From JBBSOK01 sp038259825 (GTDB lineage: Bacteria > Bacteroidota > Bacteroidia > Flavobacteriales > Flavobacteriaceae), in contig JBBSOK010000004.1 of NCBI GenBank assembly GCA_038259825.1, positions 1 through 46,309 on the forward strand: a stretch of 46,309 nucleotides of DNA, given 5' to 3'. The notes beneath the pieces are model-generated. The model was not told the DNA's origin and did no database searches. It saw nothing but the letters and a program-made list of their open reading frames with translations. Position numbers and translations under genes: made by a program. Positions 8,519 through 16,286 of this stretch are shown piece by piece (the stretch's first letter is position 1; each line of letters begins with the position of its first letter).

Positions 8519-9706
8519 TTATACTAATGAAGATTTTATTCTAAACATAGCTTCTTTGATATCACTTTCAGAAGCGGCGTAGGAAATCCTGATGCAATTC
8601 TTATCTCCAAAAGCTTCGCCAGTTACCGTTGCCACAGTTGCCTCTTCTAAAAGATATAAAGAAAAATCTTCTGCAGTATTAATCGGTTTTCCCCTTAATG
8701 TTTTTCCAAAATAATATGAAATATCCGGGAAAACATAAAATGCACCTTGTGGTTCATTAGTTTTGAAACCAGGTATATCATTAAGGAGGTCTAATATTAT
8801 TTTACGCCTTTCTTTAAAGGCATCAATCATATATTTAATTTTACTAGGAGAACTTTCCAGTGCAACTATTGTTGCTCTTTGTGCAATACAGTTAGCACCG
8901 CTTGTTATTTGACCTTGTAGTTTATTGCAAGCGCGAGCAATATATTCTGGACCGCCTATATAACCAATACGCCATCCCGTCATTGAAAATGCTTTACTTA
9001 CACCATTTACAACTACCGTTCTGTCGTACATATCTTCAAATTGGGCCATCGAAAAATGGTTGCCAGAAAAATTAATATGCTCGTAAATTTCGTCACTAAT
9101 GACTATAATATCGGGATATTTTATAAGAACATCAGCCAGTGCTCTAAGTTCTTTTTTTGAATAAACAGAACCACTTGGGTTGCAGGGCGAACTGTATATA
9201 ATCAATTTTGTGCTAGGTGTAATAGCTGCCTCCAAAGCTTGAGGTGTTATTTTAAAGTCTGATTCTATAGACGTAGGTATTTCTTTTGGCACACCTTCCG
9301 CAAGCTTACAAATATCTGCATAGCTCACCCAATATGGCGCAGGCAATAAAACTTCGTCTCCTTTATTTAAAAGGACCATTGCTAAATTTGCCAAGGATTG
9401 TTTTGCACCCGTAGATACAACTATTTGAGATGGCTTATAAGTAAGTTCGTTATCACGTTTAAATTTCATAATAATTGCATTTTTTAAATCGCCGTAACCG
9501 TCCACTGGAGTGTAACTGTGATAGTTATCTGTGATAGCTTGCTTGGCAGCATCCTTCACAAAATCGGGTATTGTAAAATCTGGCTCGCCCAAGCTCAAGC
9601 CAATTATGTCTTTGCCTTGTTCTTTTAATTCTCTCGTTTTGGCAGCCATTGCAAGAGTTGCAGAAGTTGCCATTTCATTTACGCGTTGGGAAAGTCTAGA
9701 ATCCAT
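8519..9706 (-). CDS. Class I/II PLP-dependent aminotransferase (aspartate aminotransferase type)
   Basis: A 395-residue cytosolic fold-type I aminotransferase of the Ib aspartate aminotransferase group, expected to interconvert aspartate/2-oxoglutarate and oxaloacetate/glutamate. Key residues are visible: GLSLGEPDF near the N-terminus, SSPCNPSG with N176, SDEIYEH with D205 binding the PLP pyridine nitrogen, VSKAFSMTGWRIGY with the Schiff-base K238, and R373 in CIRISYA binding the substrate carboxylate. Substrate range (aspartate, prephenate or others) cannot be settled from sequence. It starts 8 nt after the desaturase stop, so the two form an operon with the desaturase first. Confidence 0.93.
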   Translation of the reverse strand: MDSRLSQRVNEMATSATLAMAAKTRELKEQGKDIIGLSLGEPDFTIPDFVKDAAKQAITDNYHSYTPVDGYGDLKNAIIMKFKRDNELTYKPSQIVVSTGAKQSLANLAMVLLNKGDEVLLPAPYWVSYADICKLAEGVPKEIPTSIESDFKITPQALEAAITPSTKLIIYSSPCNPSGSVYSKKELRALADVLIKYPDIIVISDEIYEHINFSGNHFSMAQFEDMYDRTVVVNGVSKAFSMTGWRIGYIGGPEYIARACNKLQGQITSGANCIAQRATIVALESSPSKIKYMIDAFKERRKIILDLLNDIPGFKTNEPQGAFYVFPDISYYFGKTLRGKPINTAEDFSLYLLEEATVATVTGEAFGDKNCIRISYAASESDIKEAMFRIKSSLV

Positions 9707-9714
9707 ATAAAAAT

Positions 9715-10815
9715 TTATGCTGCTAATGATGGATTCATACCCATCTGTTTCAGGTATCTAAAATGTGCTTTTATTGCTTTTCGGGTAGTTTTATACTCAT
9801 TGTAAGGGAGGTTAAACTCTTGCGCTGTTTCTCTCACAATTTTAGAAATTTTGGTATAGTGAACATGACTAATATTTGGAAATATATGGTGTTCAACTTG
9901 ATGATTTAAACCACCTGTAAACCAATTCATCAATCTATTTTTAGTTGAAAAATTTACGGTTGTAAATAATTGATGTATCGCCCAAGTGTTTTTCATTGTT
10001 CCAGACTCATCTGGTAAGGGCATATCTGTATCTTCAACTACGTGCGCCAATTGGAATACAACGCTCAATATTACTCCGGCAACATAATGCATAATAAAAA
10101 ACCCAAGTAAAATTTTCCACCAAACTATGTTGAAAAACAATAACGGTACAACAATCCAAATTGCGAAATAGATAACTTTAGTAATTACTAAAGTAGTCCA
10201 TTGTGTAGATTTTTTTGGCATTTTACCAAAAGAAAGTTTACGTTTTAAATATCGATATGTTTGTTGAAAGTCTGTAGTAATCGCCCAGTTAAAGGTTAGC
10301 AATCCGTATAAAAGTACCCCATAATAGTGCTGGAATTTATGAAATTTGTACCATTTTGCGTGCTTTGAAAATCTAAGTACGCGTCCAGCCTCAAGATCTT
10401 CGTCGTGTCCGTGAATATTTGTATACGTATGGTGCAGCACATTATGTTGCACTTGCCAATTATAAGTATTTCCGGCAAGTATATAGATACTGCTTCCTAA
10501 GACTTTATTAATCCATTTTTTTGAAGAATATGCTCCGTGGTTAGCATCGTGCATTACGTTCATTCCTATGCCGGCCATTCCTACTCCCATAACAATTGCG
10601 AATATAAGCTGAAGCCAACCAGGAACGTTTAGGGTTAAAAGTAGAAAATACGGCACTAAATAAATTAAAAACATTACAACAGTTTTTAAGTGAAGGCGCC
10701 AGTTGCCGCTCTTAGAAACATTGTTGTCTTTAAAGTATGAATTTACTCTCTTATTTAAAGTTCTGAAAAAGTTTGCAGAATCTACGCGGGAAAAAGTTAT
10801 TTGGGTATTGCTCAA
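9715..10815 (-). CDS. Membrane fatty acid (acyl-CoA/acyl-lipid) desaturase
   Basis: A 366-residue integral membrane di-iron desaturase. The three histidine boxes are intact: HDANH (89-93), HNVLHH (124-129) and HQVEHH (305-310). The QxxHH form of the third box is the front-end/linoleoyl-CoA desaturase type. Hydrophobic segments around 45-88, 104-116, 165-180 and 207-258 give the usual four-helix topology. No cytochrome b5 domain is fused, so an external electron donor is needed. It likely introduces double bonds into membrane acyl chains for fluidity at low temperature, but regiospecificity is unknown. It leads the operon with the aminotransferase. A TATATTTG -7 element lies 57 nt upstream. 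Confidence 0.93.
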   Translation of the reverse strand: MSNTQITFSRVDSANFFRTLNKRVNSYFKDNNVSKSGNWRLHLKTVVMFLIYLVPYFLLLTLNVPGWLQLIFAIVMGVGMAGIGMNVMHDANHGAYSSKKWINKVLGSSIYILAGNTYNWQVQHNVLHHTYTNIHGHDEDLEAGRVLRFSKHAKWYKFHKFQHYYGVLLYGLLTFNWAITTDFQQTYRYLKRKLSFGKMPKKSTQWTTLVITKVIYFAIWIVVPLLFFNIVWWKILLGFFIMHYVAGVILSVVFQLAHVVEDTDMPLPDESGTMKNTWAIHQLFTTVNFSTKNRLMNWFTGGLNHQVEHHIFPNISHVHYTKISKIVRETAQEFNLPYNEYKTTRKAIKAHFRYLKQMGMNPSLAA

Positions 10816-10871
10816 ATTACCAGTATTTAAAGAAAAAATGAGTTATTTTTCTGAATTGTAAAAATAAACAT

Positions 10872-10879
10872 CAAATATA
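10872..10879 (-). promoter_or_regulatory. Probable -7 element of the desaturase-aminotransferase operon
   Basis: TATATTTG read on the minus strand matches TAnnTTTG and lies 57 nt upstream of the desaturase ATG. I see no good TTG at the -33 position, so the match rests on one element. Confidence 0.45.
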
Positions 10880-10985
10880 AGAAATCTTGCCATTTTGTAG
10901 TTAAAATTACATTCATGAGCTATTTTAAATTCAAATTAATTTGAATAAGTGTACAATAACGCAAGATATTTTTTTTAGCAACATC

Positions 10986-10993
10986 TATCTTTG
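10986..10993 (+). promoter_or_regulatory. Probable -7 element of rsmG
   Basis: TATCTTTG, identical to the queA -7 element and followed by GCAA as there, ends 20 nt upstream of the rsmG ATG. The -33 region is T-rich but lacks a clear TTG. Confidence 0.6.
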
Positions 10994-11013
10994 CAAAAAT
11001 TGTAAAACAACTT

Positions 11014-11643
11014 ATGGATATTCTCCTTAAATATTTTCCAGATTTAACCGATGTACAGTTGGATCAATTTCAAATGTTGCAAGAACTTTATAAAGATTGG
11101 AATCTAAAAATAAATGTAGTTTCTCGTAAAGATATTGATGAGCTTTATTTGCGCCATGTACTTCATTCCTTAGCAATCGCAAAAATTCAGCCTTTTAAGG
11201 CAAAAGCGAAAATACTGGATGTTGGCACTGGTGGAGGTTTTCCAGGAATACCCTTGGCAATTTTATTTCCCGAAACACATTTTCACTTAGTTGATAGTAT
11301 TGGAAAGAAAATTTTGGTGGTTGAAGAAGTTGCTAAAGGTTTGCAACTTGAAAATATAAAAATTACAAATGCAAGGGTTGAAACTATAAAGGGGCAGTAT
11401 GATTTTATTATAAGTAGGGCCGTTGCACAAATGGAAACTTTTGTGTTTTGGGTTAAAGACAGAGTTGCCAAAAAGAGCAATCATGATTTAAAAAACGGAA
11501 TTCTATATTTGAAAGGTGGAGATTTGTCAGAAGAATTATTGATGTTCCCGAAAGCAACAATTTATCCGTTAAGCTCAATTTTTGAAGAGGAATTTTATGA
11601 AAGTAAAAGTTTGGTCCACTTGCCTTTAAAATTTAAAGGTTAA
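11014..11643 (+). CDS. rsmG: 16S rRNA (guanine(527)-N7)-methyltransferase RsmG
   Basis: RsmG uses SAM to methylate N7 of G527 in 16S rRNA. The protein has 209 residues, normal for the family. The Rossmann SAM-binding motif is ILDVGTGGGFPGIPLAI (residues 67-83), preceded by the family helix YLRHVLHSLAI. A later segment, ISRAVAQMETFVFW, corresponds to the usual SRAxA region. The gene has its own promoter and is convergent with the Nudix gene; only 30 nt separate their stops, holding a small ATCTGCAGAT palindrome but no convincing terminator. Confidence 0.95.
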   Translation: MDILLKYFPDLTDVQLDQFQMLQELYKDWNLKINVVSRKDIDELYLRHVLHSLAIAKIQPFKAKAKILDVGTGGGFPGIPLAILFPETHFHLVDSIGKKILVVEEVAKGLQLENIKITNARVETIKGQYDFIISRAVAQMETFVFWVKDRVAKKSNHDLKNGILYLKGGDLSEELLMFPKATIYPLSSIFEEEFYESKSLVHLPLKFKG

Positions 11644-11673
11644 AGAAAGATCTGCAGATTTCTAAAACTTACT

Positions 11674-12249
11674 TTACTTGTCCAATTTTTGTAATAGAAA
11701 CCATTGAAGTGCAAGTAATGTTTTTGCGTCTACAATCTCGAAGATTCTATTCTTTATATCTGAAATAGACCATTTTTCGATTTTTATATCTTCATTTTCG
11801 GAGATATTTCCGCCACCATTTTCAATTTTATCTTTCGACGTAACTTCCGCATAGTATAAAAAAATCCGTTCTGTGCTTCCGCCAGGCGATGTGTAAAATG
11901 TATGAATCAATTTTACGATGTTGATTTTATAACCTAGCTCCTCCATAACTTCGCGTTTGATGGAAGTTTCGGGTATTTCGGCTTTTTCGATTATGCCAGC
12001 AGGTATTTCAGTTATCCAGCCGATTTTATGTTTGCAAGTTGGGTATCTAAATTGTGAAATTAACAGAATGCTTTCAGTATCTTTTTCAAATAACAAAATT
12101 GCCGCACCGTCACCACGCTCAAAAACTTCGCGTGTAGATTTTATGGTTTCTCCGCTAAATGTATCGTGAGAAATTTTTGCCTTTTCAATTTTAAAAAAAC
12201 CGTCGTAGACTGTTTCCTTCTTTTCAATATTGAAATTCATCTTATTCAT
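11674..12249 (-). CDS. Nudix hydrolase, ADP-ribose pyrophosphatase / GDP-mannose hydrolase (NudK/AdpP) type
   Basis: A 191-residue cytosolic Nudix enzyme that should cleave a nucleoside diphosphate linked to a sugar (ADP-ribose or GDP-mannose) to NMP and sugar phosphate. The Nudix box GX5EX7REUXEEXGU is perfect from G in AGIIEKAE through KREVMEELGY (about residues 89-111), except Tyr in the final aliphatic position. An Arg after the ISQFRYP strand and a PGGSTERIF segment downstream match the YffH/AdpP subfamily (TIGR00052). The length equals E. coli NudK, but the substrate is not decided. The start is ATG at 12249; a second ATG three codons in (12240) is possible. The pruA terminator lies just upstream. 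Confidence 0.88.
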   Translation of the reverse strand: MNKMNFNIEKKETVYDGFFKIEKAKISHDTFSGETIKSTREVFERGDGAAILLFEKDTESILLISQFRYPTCKHKIGWITEIPAGIIEKAEIPETSIKREVMEELGYKINIVKLIHTFYTSPGGSTERIFLYYAEVTSKDKIENGGGNISENEDIKIEKWSISDIKNRIFEIVDAKTLLALQWFLLQKLDK

Positions 12250-12270
12250 TTAATTTAAAATAAATATAAA

Positions 12271-12304
12271 AAGAAGCATCCGTCAGTACTCGCGGATGCT
12301 TCTT
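12271..12304 (-). terminator. Rho-independent terminator of pruA
   Basis: A perfect 12-bp stem (AAGAAGCATCCG at 12271-12282 and its complement at 12293-12304) with a 10-nt loop, followed on the minus strand by a U-rich tract, 20 nt after the pruA stop. Confidence 0.9.
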
Positions 12305-12323
12305 AAATTTAAATAAATATATT

Positions 12324-13976
12324 TTATCCTAAGAATGGATATTTATAATCTGTTGGTGTTACAAATGTTTCTTTAATCATACGCGGGGAAACCCATCTGT
12401 ACAGGTTCAATTTGCTTCCTGCCTTATCATTCGTGCCACTTGCTCTTGCGCCGCCAAATGGCTGCTGTCCAACAACCGCACCGGTCGGTTTGTCATTCAC
12501 ATAAAAATTACCGGCTGCGTTTTTAAGTATTACAATTGCTTCTTCCAATGCATATCTATCTTCGGATATAACAGCTCCAGTTAATGCATATTTGCTAGTT
12601 TCATCCACAAGGTGAAGTGTTTTTGTCCAATCTTTATCTTCATAAACATAAATTGTAACTACGGGCCCAAAGAGTTCGGTTTCCATAGTTGTGTAATTTG
12701 GATCTGTGGTTACAATAACTGTAGGTTGAATAAAATAGCCTTTGCTCTTATCATAATTCCCACCTGCAATTATTTCAGCTTTTTTATCTTTTTTGGCTGC
12801 ATCTATATACTTTGCCAACTTATCAAAAGAACCTTCGTGAATTACAGCAGTAATGAAATTGCCCATATCTTCAGGGGAGCCCATTTTAAAAGAATTTATA
12901 TCTGCAATCAAATTAGTTTTAACATCTTCCCAAATACTTTTTGGAATGTAACATCTACTTGCAGCGCTACATTTTTGACCTTGAAACTCAAAAGCTCCAC
13001 GTGCAATTGCTGTAGCAACTTGTGCAGGATTTGCGGTGTTGTGGGCAACAATAAAGTCTTTTCCACCAGTTTCGCCCACAATCCGAGGGTAGGTTTTATA
13101 ATTGGTAATGTTTGTCCCAATCTTTTTCCAGATATCTTGAAATACATTTGTAGAACCTGTAAAGTGAACGCCTGCAAAATCTGGACTTGCCAAAACGGTA
13201 TCGGTAATCATAACCGGATCTCCCATAACCATATTTATAACGCCGGCTGGAACACCAGCTTCCCTAAATACATCAAGAATTACCTTGGCAGAATATACTT
13301 GACTATCACTCGGTTTCCAAACAACTACATTGCCCATAAGTGCAGCACTTGCGGGTAAATTTCCGGCAATTGCAGTAAAGTTGAAAGGGGTAATTGCGTA
13401 TACAAATCCTTCTAAGGGTCTATACTCTAATCTATTCCAAGCGCCTGAAGTGCTTTCAGGCTGCTCGGCATAAATTTCGGTCATAAATTGAACGTTAAAT
13501 CTCAAGAAATCTATAAACTCACAAGCTGCATCTATTTCTGCCTGATATATATTTTTAGATTGGCCAAGCATGGTTGCGGCATTTATCTTTGCGCGATACG
13601 GTCCTGCAACAAGTTCTGCAGCCCTCAAAAAGATAGCTGCGCGCTGTTCCCAAGGCATTTCCGCCCATTTGGTGCGTGCTTCTAACGCTGTGCTAATTGA
13701 TTGTTCAACTAATTTTTTGTTAGCTTTATGGTATGTTCCTAGTACATGTTTATGGTCGTGAGGGCAGGTCATAGTAGCCGTGTCCTTTGTTTTTACATCT
13801 TTTCCGTCAATATATAATGGTACTTCAACAGTGGTACGGTACATTTTCTTGTACATTTCTAAAACTTCCTTTCTTTCAGGCGAGTTTAGTGCGTAACTCT
13901 TTACTGGCTCATTAACGGCAATTGGTACTTCAAAAAATCCTTTTCCCATGGGTAAATTTTTATGGTTTTTATTCAA
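12324..13976 (-). CDS. pruA: L-glutamate gamma-semialdehyde (1-pyrroline-5-carboxylate) dehydrogenase
   Basis: This NAD-dependent aldehyde dehydrogenase oxidises glutamate-gamma-semialdehyde to glutamate, the second step of proline catabolism. The 550 residues match the long monofunctional, mitochondrial-like subfamily (TIGR01236). Catalytic C336 lies in FEFQGQKCSAASR and the general base E302 in RIVGETGGKDF. The oxyanion and cofactor segments AITPFNFTAIAGN (194-206), VVWKPSD (217-223) and HFTGSTNVF (271-279) are intact. The C-terminal QQPFGGARASGTNDKAG is the conserved oligomerisation/substrate loop. There is no fused proline dehydrogenase and putA is not adjacent. A strong terminator follows. 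No consensus promoter seen upstream. Confidence 0.96.
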   Translation of the reverse strand: MNKNHKNLPMGKGFFEVPIAVNEPVKSYALNSPERKEVLEMYKKMYRTTVEVPLYIDGKDVKTKDTATMTCPHDHKHVLGTYHKANKKLVEQSISTALEARTKWAEMPWEQRAAIFLRAAELVAGPYRAKINAATMLGQSKNIYQAEIDAACEFIDFLRFNVQFMTEIYAEQPESTSGAWNRLEYRPLEGFVYAITPFNFTAIAGNLPASAALMGNVVVWKPSDSQVYSAKVILDVFREAGVPAGVINMVMGDPVMITDTVLASPDFAGVHFTGSTNVFQDIWKKIGTNITNYKTYPRIVGETGGKDFIVAHNTANPAQVATAIARGAFEFQGQKCSAASRCYIPKSIWEDVKTNLIADINSFKMGSPEDMGNFITAVIHEGSFDKLAKYIDAAKKDKKAEIIAGGNYDKSKGYFIQPTVIVTTDPNYTTMETELFGPVVTIYVYEDKDWTKTLHLVDETSKYALTGAVISEDRYALEEAIVILKNAAGNFYVNDKPTGAVVGQQPFGGARASGTNDKAGSKLNLYRWVSPRMIKETFVTPTDYKYPFLG

Positions 13977-14211
13977 ATTATAAGAAAAGCGAAGTTACAA
14001 AATTTCATTCTCAGATATCTTACTGAATTACTAAAATGCGGTTTTCGTATTTTAAAGTGGATTTAGAATGTTTTAAAATTCAAGGAAACTACACTCTTAC
14101 TTTTCGTTTTTATCTTCTTTATAATTCAGTATATTTCCAAAGTTGTAAAGTGAAAAATTTAATTCGAAAGCATTTCCCTTGTATTGTCTTAAATTATAGT
14201 AAATAGCAAAT

Positions 14212-14916
14212 ATGTGTACACTAACTTTTATTCCAAAATCTCTTGATGGTTTTATATTAACTTCAAATAGAGATGAAGCGCCAGAAAGAAATACATTGAC
14301 ACCAATGAAATATTTGGTAGACGATGTGGAAGTTTTATTTCCGAAGGATATCAAAGCGGGCGGCACTTGGTTGGGCATAAGCGGTAAAAAAAGATTGGTT
14401 TGTTTGTTGAATGGTGGTTTTACAGCCCACGAAAGACAAGATGAATACCGGATGAGTAGAGGCGTAATTGTAACTCAACTTTTAGCGTGCGAAGATTCTG
14501 AAAAGCAAATAAAAACGTTCGATTTTAACGGAATTGAACCTTTTACAATTGTTTTGGTGGAATGGCAAAAAAATCTTCAAATATTTGAATTTGTTTGGGA
14601 TGGAACAACAGTCCATTTTTCCGAAAAACCCTTAGCACCCCACATTTGGTCATCTTCTTTACTTTATACTAAACAAATGAAGGAGCAGCGCGAATCTTGG
14701 TTTTCTGAATTTTTGTTTGAAAACCTTCGCCCAACAAAAGATGAATTACTCAATTTTCATAAAACTGCAGGGGAACTTGATAAAAATTCAGCTTTAATTA
14801 TGGATAGAGGTTTTGTAAAAACAAAGAGTATTACGCAAGTCGTCTTTGATGGTAAACAGCTAAATATGAAGTATGAAGATATTTTAAGCAATGAAATAAC
14901 CAACTCAAAATTTTAA
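14212..14916 (+). CDS. NRDE family protein (TANGO2-like)
   Basis: A 234-residue protein of the NRDE/TANGO2 family. Family hallmarks are the N-terminal MCTLTF, with C2 a predicted Ntn-type nucleophile after Met removal, and SNRDEAPER (18-26), the name-giving NRDE motif. The segments GGTWLGISGKKRLVCLLNG and FKSP-like RGVIVTQLL also fit. In eukaryotes TANGO2 has been linked to heme and lipid handling; the bacterial function is not established. The stop overlaps the next gene's start by 1 nt (TAATG), so the two are co-translated. Its start lies about 235 nt from the divergent pruA start; I found no exact TAnnTTTG element there. Confidence 0.88.
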   Translation: MCTLTFIPKSLDGFILTSNRDEAPERNTLTPMKYLVDDVEVLFPKDIKAGGTWLGISGKKRLVCLLNGGFTAHERQDEYRMSRGVIVTQLLACEDSEKQIKTFDFNGIEPFTIVLVEWQKNLQIFEFVWDGTTVHFSEKPLAPHIWSSSLLYTKQMKEQRESWFSEFLFENLRPTKDELLNFHKTAGELDKNSALIMDRGFVKTKSITQVVFDGKQLNMKYEDILSNEITNSKF

Positions 14917-15929
14917 TGAATTCAGGCAAAATTATCATTTTAGCATTTCCGGATACTTTTGTAAAAATGAGTAATGATTTTTTGTGCAAGTTGCTTCCAT
15001 TTGTAGGTATCGGCACAAAAGACTACATAAAAGCTGGTCATGCTGCCCTTGTTTTAATTGAAAACAAAACTGGAAATGCAAATTATTATGATTTTGGAAG
15101 ATATGTTACGCCAGAAGGAAAAGGCCGCGTTCGTAGCGCTACAACAGATTATGAATTAAAATTGAATTGGAAGGCTATTATTTCTGAATCTAATGCAATA
15201 ATCAATATTGACGAAATTTTAAAATGGTTAAGTTTAAATCCTGAAAAAACCCATGGAGATGGAAGATTATTAGCATCGGTTTGCGATAATATAGATTTTA
15301 AAAAAGCAGAAAATTATATATTAAATCTTCAGCAAAAAGGCAGTATTGTTTATAGTGCTTTTAATGAGAATTCAAGTAATTGTGCCCGTTTTGTAGCGGA
15401 TACAATTTTGGCTTCAACAAATAATAAATCAATTCAAAATAAATTAAATTTTAATAAAAAGTTTACTCCAAGTTGTATTGGCAATGTTGAAAAAGGAGCT
15501 ACACAAAAGAAAATTTATGAGGTAGTTGATGGTGAAATCTCCCAATTTCAAGGAACAGCTTTTAAAGAAAATCTTAAAAATTATTTTCAAAAACCGTCCA
15601 AAATTTATCCTGATAGAAAGCCAAATACAACTATAGACTCAACAATGCACTATCTTTCGGGCATCGGAAGTTCGGCTTATTTTACTATTTCAAAAGGAGA
15701 TCTTCCAGAAAATTTATTTCGAATTAAAAGATTTACGGCAGATAGAGTAGAAGATTTTGACGGAGTTTACAGAACATCTTCACAATTTGAAATTGATAAA
15801 GTTTATGAATTTACATATGATTCGCACTGCGAATATTGTCATATTTTACAAAATGGCAAAAAGATAAAATTTGATTTTGTTGAAATTTTTGCAGAATCTA
15901 ATTCATACAAAAAGGAGCACTTAGTTTAA
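14916..15929 (+). CDS. DUF6695-like protein, possible permuted papain-fold hydrolase
   Basis: A 337-residue protein without signal peptide. I recall it as the DUF6695 family of Flavobacteriaceae, but cannot verify the number. The N-terminal half contains GHAALVLIE with H42, a YYDFGRY strand, KTHGDGRLLASVC, and SSNCARFVADTIL with C156 at the start of a helix. His on a strand preceding a Cys at a helix N-terminus is the order seen in circularly permuted NlpC/P60 (YiiX/DUF4105-type) proteins, so a thiol amidase or esterase is conceivable. The C-terminal half (about 200-337) has no recognised motif. The gene overlaps the NRDE stop by 1 nt, and its 3' end overlaps apaG on the opposite strand by 32 nt. 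Confidence 0.7.
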   Translation: MNSGKIIILAFPDTFVKMSNDFLCKLLPFVGIGTKDYIKAGHAALVLIENKTGNANYYDFGRYVTPEGKGRVRSATTDYELKLNWKAIISESNAIINIDEILKWLSLNPEKTHGDGRLLASVCDNIDFKKAENYILNLQQKGSIVYSAFNENSSNCARFVADTILASTNNKSIQNKLNFNKKFTPSCIGNVEKGATQKKIYEVVDGEISQFQGTAFKENLKNYFQKPSKIYPDRKPNTTIDSTMHYLSGIGSSAYFTISKGDLPENLFRIKRFTADRVEDFDGVYRTSSQFEIDKVYEFTYDSHCEYCHILQNGKKIKFDFVEIFAESNSYKKEHLV

Positions 15930-16284
15930 AAAGCGGTACCGAAACTTTAAAATTCTTTGAAGTAGTTAGATTTATCATTTGGTAATGTCCTTGCATACTG
16001 CCAAAAGGTGAAATAAGGAGACATCCGCTTGTGTAAGTATGTTTTTGCCCAGGCTTTAAAACTGGCTTTTCTCCAATAACGCCTTCTCCTTGCACTACTT
16101 CAACATTATTAAGTGCATCTTTAATTAGCCAATATCTGGAACTTAACTGCACAACATCCTTGCTTTGGTTTTCTATTGTAATGGTATAAGCAAAAGTATA
16201 TTGTATTTTATTTTTCGCATAAAGTGTTCCCTCAAAATTTGTGAGAACTGAAATCTTAATGCCTTGTGTTATTTGTTGTACCAT
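15898..16284 (-). CDS. apaG: ApaG domain protein
   Basis: A 128-residue single-domain ApaG protein (fibronectin-III-like beta sandwich); E. coli ApaG has 125 residues. Characteristic strands are visible: YTITIENQSKDVVQLSSRYWLIKDA, VQGEGVIGEKPVLKPGQKHTYTSGC, and GSMQGHYQMI. ApaG has been implicated in Co2+ resistance and Mg2+ efflux in Salmonella, but its molecular activity remains unclear. I chose the ATG at 16284, which gives the family N-terminus MVQQITQGIKISV. An upstream in-frame ATG at 16389 would add 35 residues lying inside the DUF3667 gene and lacking family resemblance. It starts 2 nt after the DUF3667 stop, so the two form an operon. Confidence 0.93.
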   Translation of the reverse strand: MVQQITQGIKISVLTNFEGTLYAKNKIQYTFAYTITIENQSKDVVQLSSRYWLIKDALNNVEVVQGEGVIGEKPVLKPGQKHTYTSGCLLISPFGSMQGHYQMINLTTSKNFKVSVPLFKLSAPFCMN

Positions 16285-16286
16285 AA

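Noticed and set aside
11646..11665. Palindrome ATCTGCAGAT between rsmG and the Nudix gene
   Set aside because: It is too short and lacks a T-run, so neither a terminator nor an operator can be supported.
12612..13358. A 248-codon open frame on the plus strand
   Set aside because: It is fully antisense to pruA, whose active-site residues are intact. The predicted product is rich in Cys, Ile, Asn and Phe with no domain pattern, as expected for a shadow frame.
14097..14378. A 93-codon minus-strand frame over the start of the NRDE gene
   Set aside because: It overlaps the highly conserved NRDE N-terminus and encodes a sequence without recognisable features or promoter.
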